Source: Anaeromyces robustus (taxonomy: Eukaryota > Neocallimastigomycota > Neocallimastigomycetes > Neocallimastigales > Neocallimastigaceae). From it: a stretch of 64,000 nucleotides of DNA. The first letter of the stretch is position 1, and each line of letters starts with the position of its first letter. Of the stretch, positions 1-10,591 are shown piece after piece. The DNA lies in the NCBI GenBank assembly GCA_002104895.1, contig MCFG01000136.1:1-64000 (forward strand), read 5' to 3'. The notes below the pieces were generated by a model. It made no database searches and was not told the DNA's origin. It saw only the letters and a list, made by a program, of their open reading frames with translations. The position numbers and the translations under genes are program-made.

Positions 1-535
1 AAACACAATAAATAAACACGTAAAACATTTTTTTTAATAATTATCTTTTTTATATTTTTATTTTTATTTTTATTTTATTTTTATTTTTATTTTTTATTCT
101 ATTTATATTTTTTATTTTATTTTATTTGTTGTTTTATTTTTTATTTTATTTTGTTTTTATTTTTCTTTCTATTTGATTTATTTTATTTTTATTTTATTTT
201 ATTTTTTTTATTTTATTTTATTTTGATTTTGATTTTTATTATTTGATTTTGATTTTTATTATTTTAATTTTGATTTTGTTATTTTTTTATTTTGTTTTTA
301 TTAGTTTTTTATTTTAATTTTGATTTTGTTATTTTTTTATTTTGTTTTTATTAGTTTTTTATTTTATTTTTTATAAATTATTTAATAATATTAAAATTTG
401 ATAGCATATTAAATAATATTGAAGGTTATTCTATTTTTTATAATAATATTTTATAAAATATTAATAAATCTATGAAAAATCCAAAATTAATATATATTAA
501 TTTTATTAAAATTATTCAACCCCTTCAATAATATA
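1..535. repeat. T-rich low-complexity downstream flank
   Basis: The flank is T-rich with many TTTTA steps and no gene. It holds an exact 50-bp tandem duplication at 261-310 and 311-360. Positions 361-535 match the 3' flanks of the other array genes, including an AGCATATTA stretch followed by a GAAGGTT stretch. Confidence 0.7.
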
Positions 536-575
536 TTATATTACTTTATATATATTATAAAATAACTTTTTCTTT

Positions 576-1262
576 TTAATTATCAATATATTCAGTGATG
601 TTGACATTGTTAACCTTACTGTATAATTCAAGAGTTTTCTTACAACTTTCATGATTGTAATGACTATCACGTCTAATACAGTTAGTAAGGTTAGTGTTAT
701 CTTGGACAACACAGTAAATCTTACCATTAACTCTAACACATTCCTTGTCACTAATACTAACAGAATTCTTTGGAGTAGCTGGTTGAAGACAAATGTATTG
801 GTGAGCAACCTTGTAAGAAAGAACAATACCATCATGACCTCTGCATTCCTTATGGTCAAGAACGTAACTGTCGTAGAAAATCTTTTCATGAGTTGGGAAT
901 TTTCTAATACGGTATGGTAATTTACCACTGTCATCATCTACAAATTCTAAGAACTTGTAAGCACATTCTCTGTAATCAGTAGCACCACTGTTCTTAGAAC
1001 AACTTGGAATGTTGTTGAAACCTTCTTCAACACAAACAACATTATCATCATTATCATTAGTGAAGAAACAAGTTCTGTAATCTAAATCTTCCTTCTTTGG
1101 ATGTTGACGAAGACAAGTATATTCACCATTATCGTTAATGTAGAAGGTAGCTAAACCATCACTTTCACATTGCTTCTTAATAGTTTCAATGTCATTAACT
1201 GGGCTAGCACTAACAGCAGCTAAAGCTAAAGCGACAATACTGAAAATAGTCTTGAAATTCAT
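576..1262 (-). CDS. Secreted two-module Cys-rich protein, array copy 1
   Basis: This 228-residue protein matches no family I recognise. Residues 1-20 form a signal peptide (basic start, hydrophobic core, ASASP cut region), so it is probably secreted or cell-wall bound. It has exactly twelve cysteines, at 32, 50, 65, 77, 88, 100 and 140, 158, 175, 184, 195, 207. The two sets of six have spacings 18-15-12-11-12 and 18-17-9-11-12, and both carry Y-x-C-L and Y/V-C-V steps, so the protein is an internal duplication of one six-Cys module. NLT and NIT near the C-terminus are possible N-glycosylation sites. The ATG has an AACAAAATG context conserved in all five copies. It is the most diverged of the three 228-residue copies. 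Disulfide-rich effector, adhesin or binding protein are all possible; no catalytic motif is visible. Confidence 0.9.
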   Translation of the reverse strand: MNFKTIFSIVALALAAVSASPVNDIETIKKQCESDGLATFYINDNGEYTCLRQHPKKEDLDYRTCFFTNDNDDNVVCVEEGFNNIPSCSKNSGATDYRECAYKFLEFVDDDSGKLPYRIRKFPTHEKIFYDSYVLDHKECRGHDGIVLSYKVAHQYICLQPATPKNSVSISDKECVRVNGKIYCVVQDNTNLTNCIRRDSHYNHESCKKTLELYSKVNNVNITEYIDN

Positions 1263-1432
1263 TTTGTTTAATATGCTTTGTTTTTTATATATTATATTAA
1301 ATTAATTTTTTAGTTTTGTTTTGTTTTATTTTTTTTTTAAATAATAATAATATTTAAAATTTTATTTTAATATTATTAAAATAATTTATATTTTTTAATT
1401 TTTAATTTTTAATATTTTTTATTTTTAAATTT

Positions 1433-1477
1433 GTGTGAAGAACAAAAAATGGATGTACTTTCATTTGATATTTATAC
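1433..1477 (-). promoter_or_regulatory. Conserved upstream block with TATA box, copy 1
   Basis: The minus strand reads TATAAATA at 1469-1476, about 207 nt upstream of the ATG, then AAAGTACATCCATTTTTTG and TTCTTCACAC. The block stands out from the surrounding A/T runs and recurs upstream of all five paralogues. Confidence 0.65.
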
Positions 1478-3424
1478 TTTTTTTTTTCTCTTTAACTCTC
1501 TATAATAAAATTAAATAAATAATATTAAAAAAAAATAAAAATAATAATAATATAAAATATAATTATATTGCAGTAGTATCTTTTATTAATCTATTTTTTA
1601 TTATATTCTTTATATTTTTATATTATAATATTATTATAATATATTAATATTATAATTCAAAAATAAAAATTAATAAAATATATTATTTAATAAAAGAATT
1701 GTTTTGAAACACATAGAAAAAAATTTTTTTCTTTATGTAAATTTTTTCATTATTCATTTAATATTTTAAATTAGTCAATTTATTCCAATTTTTATTATTT
1801 TTTTAAATTTTAAAAATTTTTAATATATTTCTGTATAAGTTTTGTACTTTTTCAATTAATAATTAAATAAATATATTCACTATTTATAAAAAAATTTAAT
1901 ATCATAAAAAAAGAGCCCTCTTCTTTTCCTTTTTCTATTTATATTTATTTATTATTTATTTTTTTATTTATTTCATTTTTTATTTAAATTTTTATTTTTT
2001 TATTTTTTAAAAATATATAAAAAAACTTCTTTTTAAAGCTCAACATCCTTTAATATTAATAATTATTAAAATTAATTAATAATAAATATTTTGTATTAAA
2101 TACCAATTAATAAATATAATTAATTTAATATAAAAAAATTGTATGAAATCTCCATAATCCATAATGAAAAATAAGTGAATGTAATATAATAAATATAATT
2201 CAAATTATAATAATAAAAAGTAATAAATAATAATAATAATAATAATATTGGCAGTACCACAGAATAAGTCTTTAAATGGCATGACTTTTTTTGGGCTTTT
2301 AAATAATTATTCATGTAAAGATTAATTCTTTTTAAATTGTAAATACATTGTATTATGTTTTAATTTATAAATAATAACAATAATAATATACAATAAATTC
2401 ATAATTAATTAATTTATATTCTCTTAATTAAAGTTTTAAGTATTTTCTAATATAAAAAATATTTATTCTATTAAATATTTAATTATTATACTTTCAACTC
2501 TATTATTATTAATATTATTATATAAAAAAGATAAAGAATATATTAATAATAATAAAAAAAAAAAAACACAATTTAAATAATCACATAAAACAAAATATTT
2601 TTTAATAAATATTTTTAATTTTATTTTGTTTTTGTTTTTGTTTTGTTTTTTAGTTTTTTTTTTTTTTACTTTTTAATCTTTCTTTTTGATTTCATTATTT
2701 TCATTTCTTATTATTTAGTTTTAATATTTAGCCTTTCTATTTCATTATTTAATTTTTTATTTGTTATATAAAATTAATAAAACAAATAAAAAGTTATATA
2801 AAATTAATAAAACAGATAAAAAGTTATATAAAATTAATAAAACTTTTTATTTTATTCTATGTTTTTGTTGTTTTTATTTCTATCTTATTTTATTTTTCAT
2901 AAATTATTTAATAATATTAAACTTTTGTATTATATTAAATATCATAGAAAATTATTACCATTCTATTTTATATATAAATAATAAAATCATTTATTCAATT
3001 TTCTCTATATAAAAATTATTATAAAATAAAATTACACTATTTTTTTTTTTTTTTGTAATTTTTGTGTTTAGATATAATATTATATAATATAAAAGAACAT
3101 ATAAAACTAAACAAATTTTATATATTATTTAATAAAAGAATCGTTTTGTATATAAAAGTTATGAAACATATAGAAAAAACTTTTTTATTTATAAAAATTT
3201 TTAAATTTGTTTCTTTTTTATTTAAAATATTATTATTATTTAAAATATTAAATTTAAAATTTTCCTGTTTTCTAATATTTAATTTAATTAATAAATTATA
3301 TATTATTTTATTTTGGTGAAACTTTATTTCATTTTATTTTTTTTTTTTTTTTTGCTTTGCTTTGATTTTATAAATAAATATAGATAATTATAATATACAT
3401 AAAAATCATATTTAAAAATATATT

Positions 3425-3499
<75 letters not shown>

Positions 3500-3500
3500 C

Positions 3501-3535
<35 letters not shown>

Positions 3536-3536
3536 C

Positions 3537-3607
<71 letters not shown>

Positions 3608-3805
3608 TGGTTTATTATTTATGCATATTTGATTATATTTTGTTTCTATTTTTTTTAATTTATATAAAACAATTATTTATTATTATAAATAATTAAAAAA
3701 AGATTATCAGAAAAAAATTTTATTCAAATTTATCCATTTTTGGTATTTATACTATTCCTTTCTCATTCCATAAATTAAAAAAAAAAATAAAATTAAAAAA
3801 TAAAT
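1478..3805. other. Array spacer 1, left part
   Basis: No gene is seen in this A/T-rich spacer. It contains a 30-bp minisatellite of about three units (2764-2850, unit TTATATAAAATTAATAAAAC plus ten bases) and a (TTTA)n tract at 3421-3607. The segment just before 3805 aligns with spacers 2 and 3 up to the LINE insertion point. Confidence 0.7.
3421..3607. repeat. (TTTA)n microsatellite
   Basis: About 46 near-perfect TTTA units with two interruptions to TTAC. It occupies the equivalent place to the tracts near 13460-13617 and 18984-19101 in the following units. Confidence 0.95.
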
Positions 3806-3813
3806 GAATAAAT

Positions 3814-3816
<3 letters not shown>
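3806..3816. repeat. LINE target-site duplication, left copy
   Basis: GAATAAATAAA at 3806-3816 is repeated at 9174-9184. Removing one copy plus the element restores, base for base, the uninterrupted sequence around 13801 in spacer 2. Confidence 0.9.
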
Positions 3817-3849
<33 letters not shown>

Positions 3850-4016
3850 GCAATAAAATAATGAAAACTTTATTTAAATTTAATTTAAAAAGTACATGTT
3901 ATAAAGTAATTGTACATATTAAAACTTAATCTAATAAAGAATAATAATTTATTATTTAATAGATAGTAATAATTTATAATTACTTCATATGGTATAGTGT
4001 ATATTATTAAATTAAA

Positions 4017-7000
4017 TCAAGTTGGAAAGTTATTATCATTATTAGATGCGTGTGACCTACTGTCTTGTCCTACTGAATTGTCAGCTTCGACGCTCTTGGT
4101 TAGATTGTTGGGATACCTATTGAATAATGACCAGATCTGGCCACTAACAGTAGGCATAATTCTAAGTAAAAGTGCGGATGTACGTACCAAAAGTGGAACA
4201 TCCGAAAAGGTGCTAGGTTTAAGTTGCGCCTTACAAAGACTGTTCCACTCCTCTTTCCCCAAGTTATAATGATTAACTCTTCCACCAAGAAGGAAATAAT
4301 ATACCCTACTCCATTCCAACGAGTTGGAATGAAAATTTACCCCACTTGAAGCATTACTAACTAAATTATTATAATTAATACTATTATTTAAACTATTATT
4401 ATTGTTGTTGATACTATAACTGAAAGTATTATTTAAGTTGTAAGTTAAACTAACATAATGAATAAAACTATTAGAAACTAAGAAAGTACTATTTCGTGAA
4501 GAATTCTCCAAGGAGGAGAAATTGTTGAAGTAATTAAAACCAAAAAAAATGTTGTTGATAGTTAAATTATTAATGAATTGAGAGTAGTTGTATAGAAAAT
4601 ATGTAGATAAGCTAGTACTATTACTATTACTAACATTATTAATATTACTATTATCATTGCTATTACCATTATTATTACTATTAATATTAATATTACTATT
4701 ACTACTGCTATTATTATTATAGATATTATCATAAATATTATTATTGTAGTTATTATTAAAATTATTAGAAAAGTTGATATTATCAGAACTAACTAAAGGT
4801 TTTCGATTAACATACAAATAAATGGTTTCAAGATTGCCAAATAACTTAGAACGCCAATGATCGAATGTTGGGCATTCTAAAATCCAATGTTCGAAGGTTT
4901 GACTACCGCCTTTACAACAAGGACAGTAATCAGGGCAAGAGTCAGATACAAGTTTAGCGGCTTTAGCAATTTCACTATTGAATTTATAACCACTACGTAT
5001 TTTGAGGAGCCAATTAAAGCCATAAGCCAAGTTAGGGTATTCAAGTTCAAGATGTAAATAATCACGAGATAATTCAAGGTGATTATCACAATAGGTAACA
5101 GCTTTAACGGAGTCTTTTTTGACATCTCTATTCCAATAAAAAGTCAAAATATCTTCTCTAGAGCCAATTTTAGAAAGTTTCTTTGATAAAGTTCTGCTTT
5201 CTTTAGCCCATGTGTATTTTCTCATCTTCGGAATAATAGTAACTAACTTGGAAATAATACAATTAGAGTCTGCCCATCTCTTAAAACATTTATCTTGAGC
5301 AATGGCACATTTGGCAGAAAGAGGAGGAATATTAAGATCTTTAGATACATTATATAAAGATATGAAGGAAGAGCGCTTCCTAAGACCTGCAATCCAAGAG
5401 AGTCCTTTATTAATTAGCCTTTGAGCACCGTTTGTTCTAGTTTTATTAGATCCAAGTAAAGGTGCAACGTATGATACTTGACTGACAACAACCGAATTAA
5501 AAACTGATTTCTTGAAGGATATAGGCATATAAGGATTAATTAAAAATCCTCTAACAGAAAAAAGCGCTTTCCTAACTTTATTATTCGTCGATTTAATTAT
5601 CGGTTTAAGAGATAAATCACTATCAAAAGGAATTCCCAAATACGTATAACAATTAGTTTTTGGAATAATTTGACCAGCAAGGTAAAAGGTAGGGTCACCT
5701 TTAACTTTAGAATTTTCTGCTTTTACAACCGTAGTTCCACATTTACCAATTCCGAATTCCATAAGGTTAAATTTAGCCCAATCATTAACTTTTTTCAAAA
5801 GCTTATTTAGTTTACTTCTAGTAGGTGCACAAAGGACAATATCATCGGCAAAGAGGCCCCCACAACAGTATTCGTTATCAATACAAACTCCATATTCGTT
5901 ACAATCTCGAAAAATATTGTTGATGAAAAGGTTAAATAAGATAGGAGAGAGGGGACAACCCTGTCTAACACCTTTCTCAATATTGAAAGTATCCGAATAT
6001 TGAGAGTCAAGTTTCACACAAGCTTTGGAAGATAAGTATAAGTTTTTAAGGAAATTATAACATTTTCCTCTAATTCCTAAGCATTCAAGTTTATTCAGAA
6101 TATTATAAATAGGAACTGAATCATAAGCTTTTTTAAGGTCTAAAAAAGCCAAATAAGTATCTTTTCCCATATTCTGTCTGGTCTGACATATAGTACGAAT
6201 GGAGACAAATAAACTGATACATTCTTCTTTATTACGAAAACCAAATTGTTCAGGTCTAATGAAATTATTCTTGTAAGCATATGTTGAGATTCTGGTAGTA
6301 ACAATTTTTGAGATAATTTTAATACAGTTATTGATCAGGGATATACCTCTATAATTATTACAGTCATATAAGTCTCCTTTTTTAGGGATAGAAACAATAC
6401 AAGCAGTATTCCATAAATCCGGAAAGTCACCATCCCAAATACGGTTGTAAAATAAATGTAGAAAAGAGAGACCATAATTAGTAATATCAGAAGAGTCATC
6501 GGAGTTTCCAAGATCAGTAGAAATAGCTTTAAAAAATTCAATAGGAACATCATCAGGACCTGAAGCTTTAAATTTAGGGATATCAGAAATAGCTGAGCGA
6601 ATTTCCTCAATACTAATTTCACCATTAATATCCCACTCTATATTATTGCTGAAGTTATATAACTTATGGTTGGCAGGGTTGGACCAAAAAGGTTTATATA
6701 AACTATGACCAGTAGAATCAGAAGCTAACTTTTCATAATGGTCATGCCAAACGTTAAGTTGTTCACGAGAAGAATAAACAATGTTGTCATCGTTATCTTT
6801 AATAGGATGAAGTGAAAAGTTAGATGATTTACCAATTTTAGTATTCTTTTTGATCCATTTCCACCAATTCCTAGAATCTTTATTAATAGCCAACTGACAC
6901 CCAACTGAAACCCAATGTTGATATTCAAGCATACGAAAGTGATTACACATCTTGTGGATATTATCACACAGCTTCTGATAATTATTGATAAGTCTAATAT

Positions 7001-8441
7001 AATCATCAAGGGCACGAACAGAACCCAATTTTTTAATATCTTTGTAAGCCTTAACTTTGAGTTTCTGAAGGTTAAAGATTTTTTGAGACATATGAAACAT
7101 AGATTCATGAATATCAGGAGTAGATACAATTTCCAATTCATCAGCAATAGAATTAGCAGTAGATACAAACATATCATATATAGCATTAGAAGAATAATAA
7201 TTATCTGTACATTCCTTCATAAGAATACTAAATCTATTACTAGTAGCAATTTTAATACTTTCGTCCAGACATTTGATTCTATTCCAACGAGCTGGTTTTT
7301 TAGGGAGTGAGAAAGTATTATTATCATCAAAATAATTTCCAAAAACAAGAAGAGGCTTATGATCGGAGATAGGAGAGAAATCAATAATTGAAGCTGAAGA
7401 CAGAAGATTTTTCATGGGTTCATTAATAATAGCATGGTCAATAGCAGAGGAACGACTTCCACTTACCCACGAGATAGGAGAACCATTGAGTTGAAATAAA
7501 TACCAGCCATTTATATTAGAAACCCAATTTTGAATATCTTCAAGATTAATGTTAAAATCGCCAAGGAGAATAGAAGGATGATGTAAGTGAAGAGAAAACC
7601 ATGTACAAGCTTCTGCTTTAGCAGATTTATGGTGTAAACTATGCCCTTTCTGAGGTATATAAATATTTCCAATAGAACACTTAGTGAAGTTCCACAAGGA
7701 ATATGTCGTAACTGAGATAATATAATTCAAAGAAAAATCTTCAATAGAAGTCTGTAAAGACCTATTATAAAAGATATATAAACCTCTCAAACCAGGAATT
7801 GTATTATTTGCTCTCTTACAGAAATATTTATATTTAGGTAAAGTGATTTTACAAGGAATAACATTACTAGAATTAGTACCATTACCAGTTTCTTGAAAAC
7901 AAACAAATAGCGGTTTAAAGAGACTAAAGAAATACAGAATACCATCTCTTTTCTTGTTATTCCACCCGTTAGTGTTCCAACTAAGACAAAAGGAAAATTC
8001 ATTCAAATTGTTCTTAGAAGTAAAAGAATTGTTGATTTCAGAAAAGTCAGTAATATCCTTAATGTTCTTTTTAGAGTGGCAAAGTTTTCTCCTGATAAGA
8101 GCAAAGGAAGGCTTGTGATTCTTCCTACTACATCGATGAAAGTTAATGGAACATTTTTTAATAATTAATTTGAAACTATCAATAAATTTATTAATATTCT
8201 CCTCAGAAGCTGTAGTTTTAATTTGATATAAATTATCATTGAGAAGAGAGGAATGTTTAACAGCAACGATGGTATTATTAAACTCAGGGAAATTCTTCTC
8301 AAGAAAATTTCTAAATTTTGGAAGAGTCCAAGAACGAATGCGACGGATAAAAATAACATAAGTATCTGAGATATCAATACCATGACACCTAATACCCCGT
8401 CTGATATAGTTAATCTTATTAGTATAGTTCGTATGATCCAT
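4017..8441 (-). CDS. LINE polyprotein: endonuclease plus reverse transcriptase
   Basis: This 1474-residue frame has no internal stop. Residues about 150-370 form an exonuclease/endonuclease/phosphatase-fold nuclease with LSWNTNGW (153-160), QE (183-184), GDFN (294-297), the IDH step (334-336) and SDH (359-361). Residues about 600-950 form the reverse transcriptase: SGPDDVPIEF, FLDLKKAYDS with D768, GVRQGCPLSP, and FADD with D866 and D867. The three catalytic aspartates are present. Downstream, CPCC-x8-H-x4-C resembles the C-terminal zinc knuckle of many LINEs. A long Asn/Ser-rich stretch follows, encoded by AAT-type repeats, then a conserved tail (YFLLGGR, LLVRTSALLLRIM) shared with the relics near 16.4 and 51.2 kb. 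The N-terminal 130 residues contain no obvious gag knuckle. The encoded protein would nick target DNA and copy the element RNA at the nick. Confidence 0.95.
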   Translation of the reverse strand: MDHTNYTNKINYIRRGIRCHGIDISDTYVIFIRRIRSWTLPKFRNFLEKNFPEFNNTIVAVKHSSLLNDNLYQIKTTASEENINKFIDSFKLIIKKCSINFHRCSRKNHKPSFALIRRKLCHSKKNIKDITDFSEINNSFTSKNNLNEFSFCLSWNTNGWNNKKRDGILYFFSLFKPLFVCFQETGNGTNSSNVIPCKITLPKYKYFCKRANNTIPGLRGLYIFYNRSLQTSIEDFSLNYIISVTTYSLWNFTKCSIGNIYIPQKGHSLHHKSAKAEACTWFSLHLHHPSILLGDFNINLEDIQNWVSNINGWYLFQLNGSPISWVSGSRSSAIDHAIINEPMKNLLSSASIIDFSPISDHKPLLVFGNYFDDNNTFSLPKKPARWNRIKCLDESIKIATSNRFSILMKECTDNYYSSNAIYDMFVSTANSIADELEIVSTPDIHESMFHMSQKIFNLQKLKVKAYKDIKKLGSVRALDDYIRLINNYQKLCDNIHKMCNHFRMLEYQHWVSVGCQLAINKDSRNWWKWIKKNTKIGKSSNFSLHPIKDNDDNIVYSSREQLNVWHDHYEKLASDSTGHSLYKPFWSNPANHKLYNFSNNIEWDINGEISIEEIRSAISDIPKFKASGPDDVPIEFFKAISTDLGNSDDSSDITNYGLSFLHLFYNRIWDGDFPDLWNTACIVSIPKKGDLYDCNNYRGISLINNCIKIISKIVTTRISTYAYKNNFIRPEQFGFRNKEECISLFVSIRTICQTRQNMGKDTYLAFLDLKKAYDSVPIYNILNKLECLGIRGKCYNFLKNLYLSSKACVKLDSQYSDTFNIEKGVRQGCPLSPILFNLFINNIFRDCNEYGVCIDNEYCCGGLFADDIVLCAPTRSKLNKLLKKVNDWAKFNLMEFGIGKCGTTVVKAENSKVKGDPTFYLAGQIIPKTNCYTYLGIPFDSDLSLKPIIKSTNNKVRKALFSVRGFLINPYMPISFKKSVFNSVVVSQVSYVAPLLGSNKTRTNGAQRLINKGLSWIAGLRKRSSFISLYNVSKDLNIPPLSAKCAIAQDKCFKRWADSNCIISKLVTIIPKMRKYTWAKESRTLSKKLSKIGSREDILTFYWNRDVKKDSVKAVTYCDNHLELSRDYLHLELEYPNLAYGFNWLLKIRSGYKFNSEIAKAAKLVSDSCPDYCPCCKGGSQTFEHWILECPTFDHWRSKLFGNLETIYLYVNRKPLVSSDNINFSNNFNNNYNNNIYDNIYNNNSSSNSNININSNNNGNSNDNSNINNVSNSNSTSLSTYFLYNYSQFINNLTINNIFFGFNYFNNFSSLENSSRNSTFLVSNSFIHYVSLTYNLNNTFSYSINNNNNSLNNSINYNNLVSNASSGVNFHSNSLEWSRVYYFLLGGRVNHYNLGKEEWNSLCKAQLKPSTFSDVPLLVRTSALLLRIMPTVSGQIWSLFNRYPNNLTKSVEADNSVGQDSRSHASNNDNNFPT

Positions 8442-8521
8442 TTGATAAGGCTGATAAGAATCTATATAAAAAAAAAAATAATAAAATAAAAAAAATATAA
8501 ATGTATTATAATAGAAAATAG

Positions 8522-8563
<42 letters not shown>

Positions 8564-9173
8564 ATTTTAATATATAATTAAAAAATAAAAAAGTATATAA
8601 AAAAAAAAAAAAACTTAGCAATGAAAAGAATTATAGTAAATGACTGAGAAATATTGTTGAGAGTAAAAGTAAGAGATTCAACTGTGTAGTTGTATATATA
8701 ATTTAACGTTGTGAATGATGTATTAGTGAATAAAAAAAACTTTTATTGTTGGTATGTAAAAAATTGTATTGTATAGTATTTATTGTGTTGTATTGATTGT
8801 GCTGTATATAAGAATAATAGTGTAGAATTGATAGAAACATAAAAAACTTAATTGTAAAAAGAACTGCAATATAAACTAAATAACATAAATAGTGTAAGGT
8901 AATTATTTCAAAGAAAAAAAATGGATTGTAATAAAAAGTCGTACTTTTTATTACTAACATTATCATTGCGCATAATGTTACCTACTTCTTTAACCGAATA
9001 GTGAATATAAATAATCATTGCACCAAGCATTATCATTGCGCATAATGCCCAACTTAGATACAAGTACAATATCATAAGTTGTAACAATGCCATTGACGTC
9101 GCCATGTCTCGACAGGCATTCTTCCTCTTCCGACCATTCCAATAAATTGGAAAGTACAGGACCTCAGAAGAGG
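8442..9173 (-). other. LINE 5' leader with RNA-like structure
   Basis: No convincing ORF is seen. Read on the minus strand, the first seven bases of the element (9173-9167, CCTCTTC) pair perfectly with GAAGAGG (9130-9124). Between them lies a TTCCAAT/ATTGGAA hairpin. Just downstream are AATGCC/GGCATT and TGTC/GACA stems and an ATGGCGA motif. Two sister hairpins with identical CATTAT-GCGCAATG-ATAATG cores lie at 8956-8979 and 9027-9048. A poly(A)-like run lies at 8560-8527. Confidence 0.7.
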
Positions 9174-9184
9174 GAATAAATAAA
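9174..9184. repeat. LINE target-site duplication, right copy
   Basis: Exact match to 3806-3816. It is followed by TAAAATATAAATAAATAAAA, as at the uninterrupted site in spacer 2. Confidence 0.9.
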
Positions 9185-9229
9185 TAAAATATAAATAAAT
9201 AAAAAATTTAATCTTTGTGTACAAAAAAA

Positions 9230-9260
<31 letters not shown>

Positions 9261-10512
9261 CATCATTATTATTATTAATAATTAGTAATTAATAATGGAT
9301 TAATATTAATAATTGATTATAACTGATAATAATAATAATAATTAATAATAATAATTAATAATAATAATAATTAATAATAATAATAATTAATAATAATAAT
9401 AATTAATAATATACTTTGTTTTGAAAAATAATTAATAAAATTGTTAGCCATAAAATAAAAAATAAAACAATATAATAAAGTATAAAAAATAAAAAAATAT
9501 CATAAGTAGTTATATTATGGAATTATCCACTATTCATAATTATTATAAAATATTATGATACATGAACGTAATGTAATTAAAATAATACTAATAGTAATGT
9601 ATTACAAGAATGAAATAAAGTTTTTTTGTGATTATTGTAAAATGAAATGTCATTGAATTTTATTATTTCAACAAAATAAAAAAATATAAATAAAATTATT
9701 TCTTATAATTTAATTTCTGTATTTTGATATTAAAATATAATATAAATGAAATACAAAAAAATACAATTATATAAAATTTAATACATTAAATATATTATAA
9801 AATTATATAAAATGTATTAATAAATAAAAATTTTGGTTTTGTTTTTTTTTTTTTAAAAAATTTATGAAACATATAAAAAAATTTTTTCTTTGTATATTAT
9901 TCTTTTTTTTTTATTATATATTAATAATTATAATTTTAAATAATAATAAATTTTAATTTTTAAATATTTAATTTTTTTATTATTGTTAAATAAATAAGTT
10001 CTGATCTATCAAAAATTTCTGTATAATTTTTTATATTGATTTATATAAAAAAAAACTAAATAAAATAAATATTTTTTTTATATCTTATTCCTTTTTGTTT
10101 ATTTTATATATAATAAAAATATTCATTATCTTTTAAAATAATCCTTCCTTTTTCTTCTACTTTTTCTTTATTTCTTAAAACCTTATATATAAAAATTCTA
10201 CTTTAAAAAAAAAACAAACTTTAATCAATTAAAAATTAATAGTTTATTTATTTTCTTTTGTTTTATTTTATTTTAATTAAAAAAAACAAAACAATAATTA
10301 AGTATTAATATTTATATTGCTTATTTTATTTGTTACTGTTTTTTCATTTTGTATTGAATGTAAAATCACATTTTCATTAACAAATAAAATAGAATAAGCA
10401 TTAAAAACACGTTCTATGTTATTAATATATTAACTTGTTTTTATTTTTTATTTTCTTTGCATTAACTTATGAAGTTGTTTTTATTTTATTGTACTGTATT
10501 TATTTATTTATT

Positions 10513-10591
<79 letters not shown>

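Larger units (their letters stand above)
3817..9173 (-). mobile_element. Near-complete APE-type LINE (non-LTR retrotransposon)
   Basis: The 5.36-kb element lies on the minus strand. Its 3' end is a 32-nt poly(A) (plus-strand T run 3817-3848). An open frame covers 4017-8441 and a structured 5' region runs to 9173. Exact boundaries come from the 11-bp target duplication and from two empty sites in paralogous spacers. The single long ORF carries endonuclease, reverse transcriptase and a C-terminal zinc-knuckle-like motif. It looks structurally whole; whether it is active cannot be told. A run of T at 8527-8560 splits the element into an ORF part and a 613-bp 5' part, so a composite of two retroposed elements is an alternative. 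Clade is not assigned; L1/Tx1-like and I/Jockey-like are both possible. Confidence 0.93.

Noticed and set aside
651-920. 89-codon plus-strand frame opposite array copy 1 (and its equivalents in other copies)
   Set aside because: It is an antisense shadow of the Cys-rich gene; codon pattern and conservation follow the minus strand.
8908-9105. 65-codon minus-strand frame in the LINE leader, hydrophobic
   Set aside because: It runs through the twin hairpins, has no gag-like motif and its composition is explained by the structured leader.
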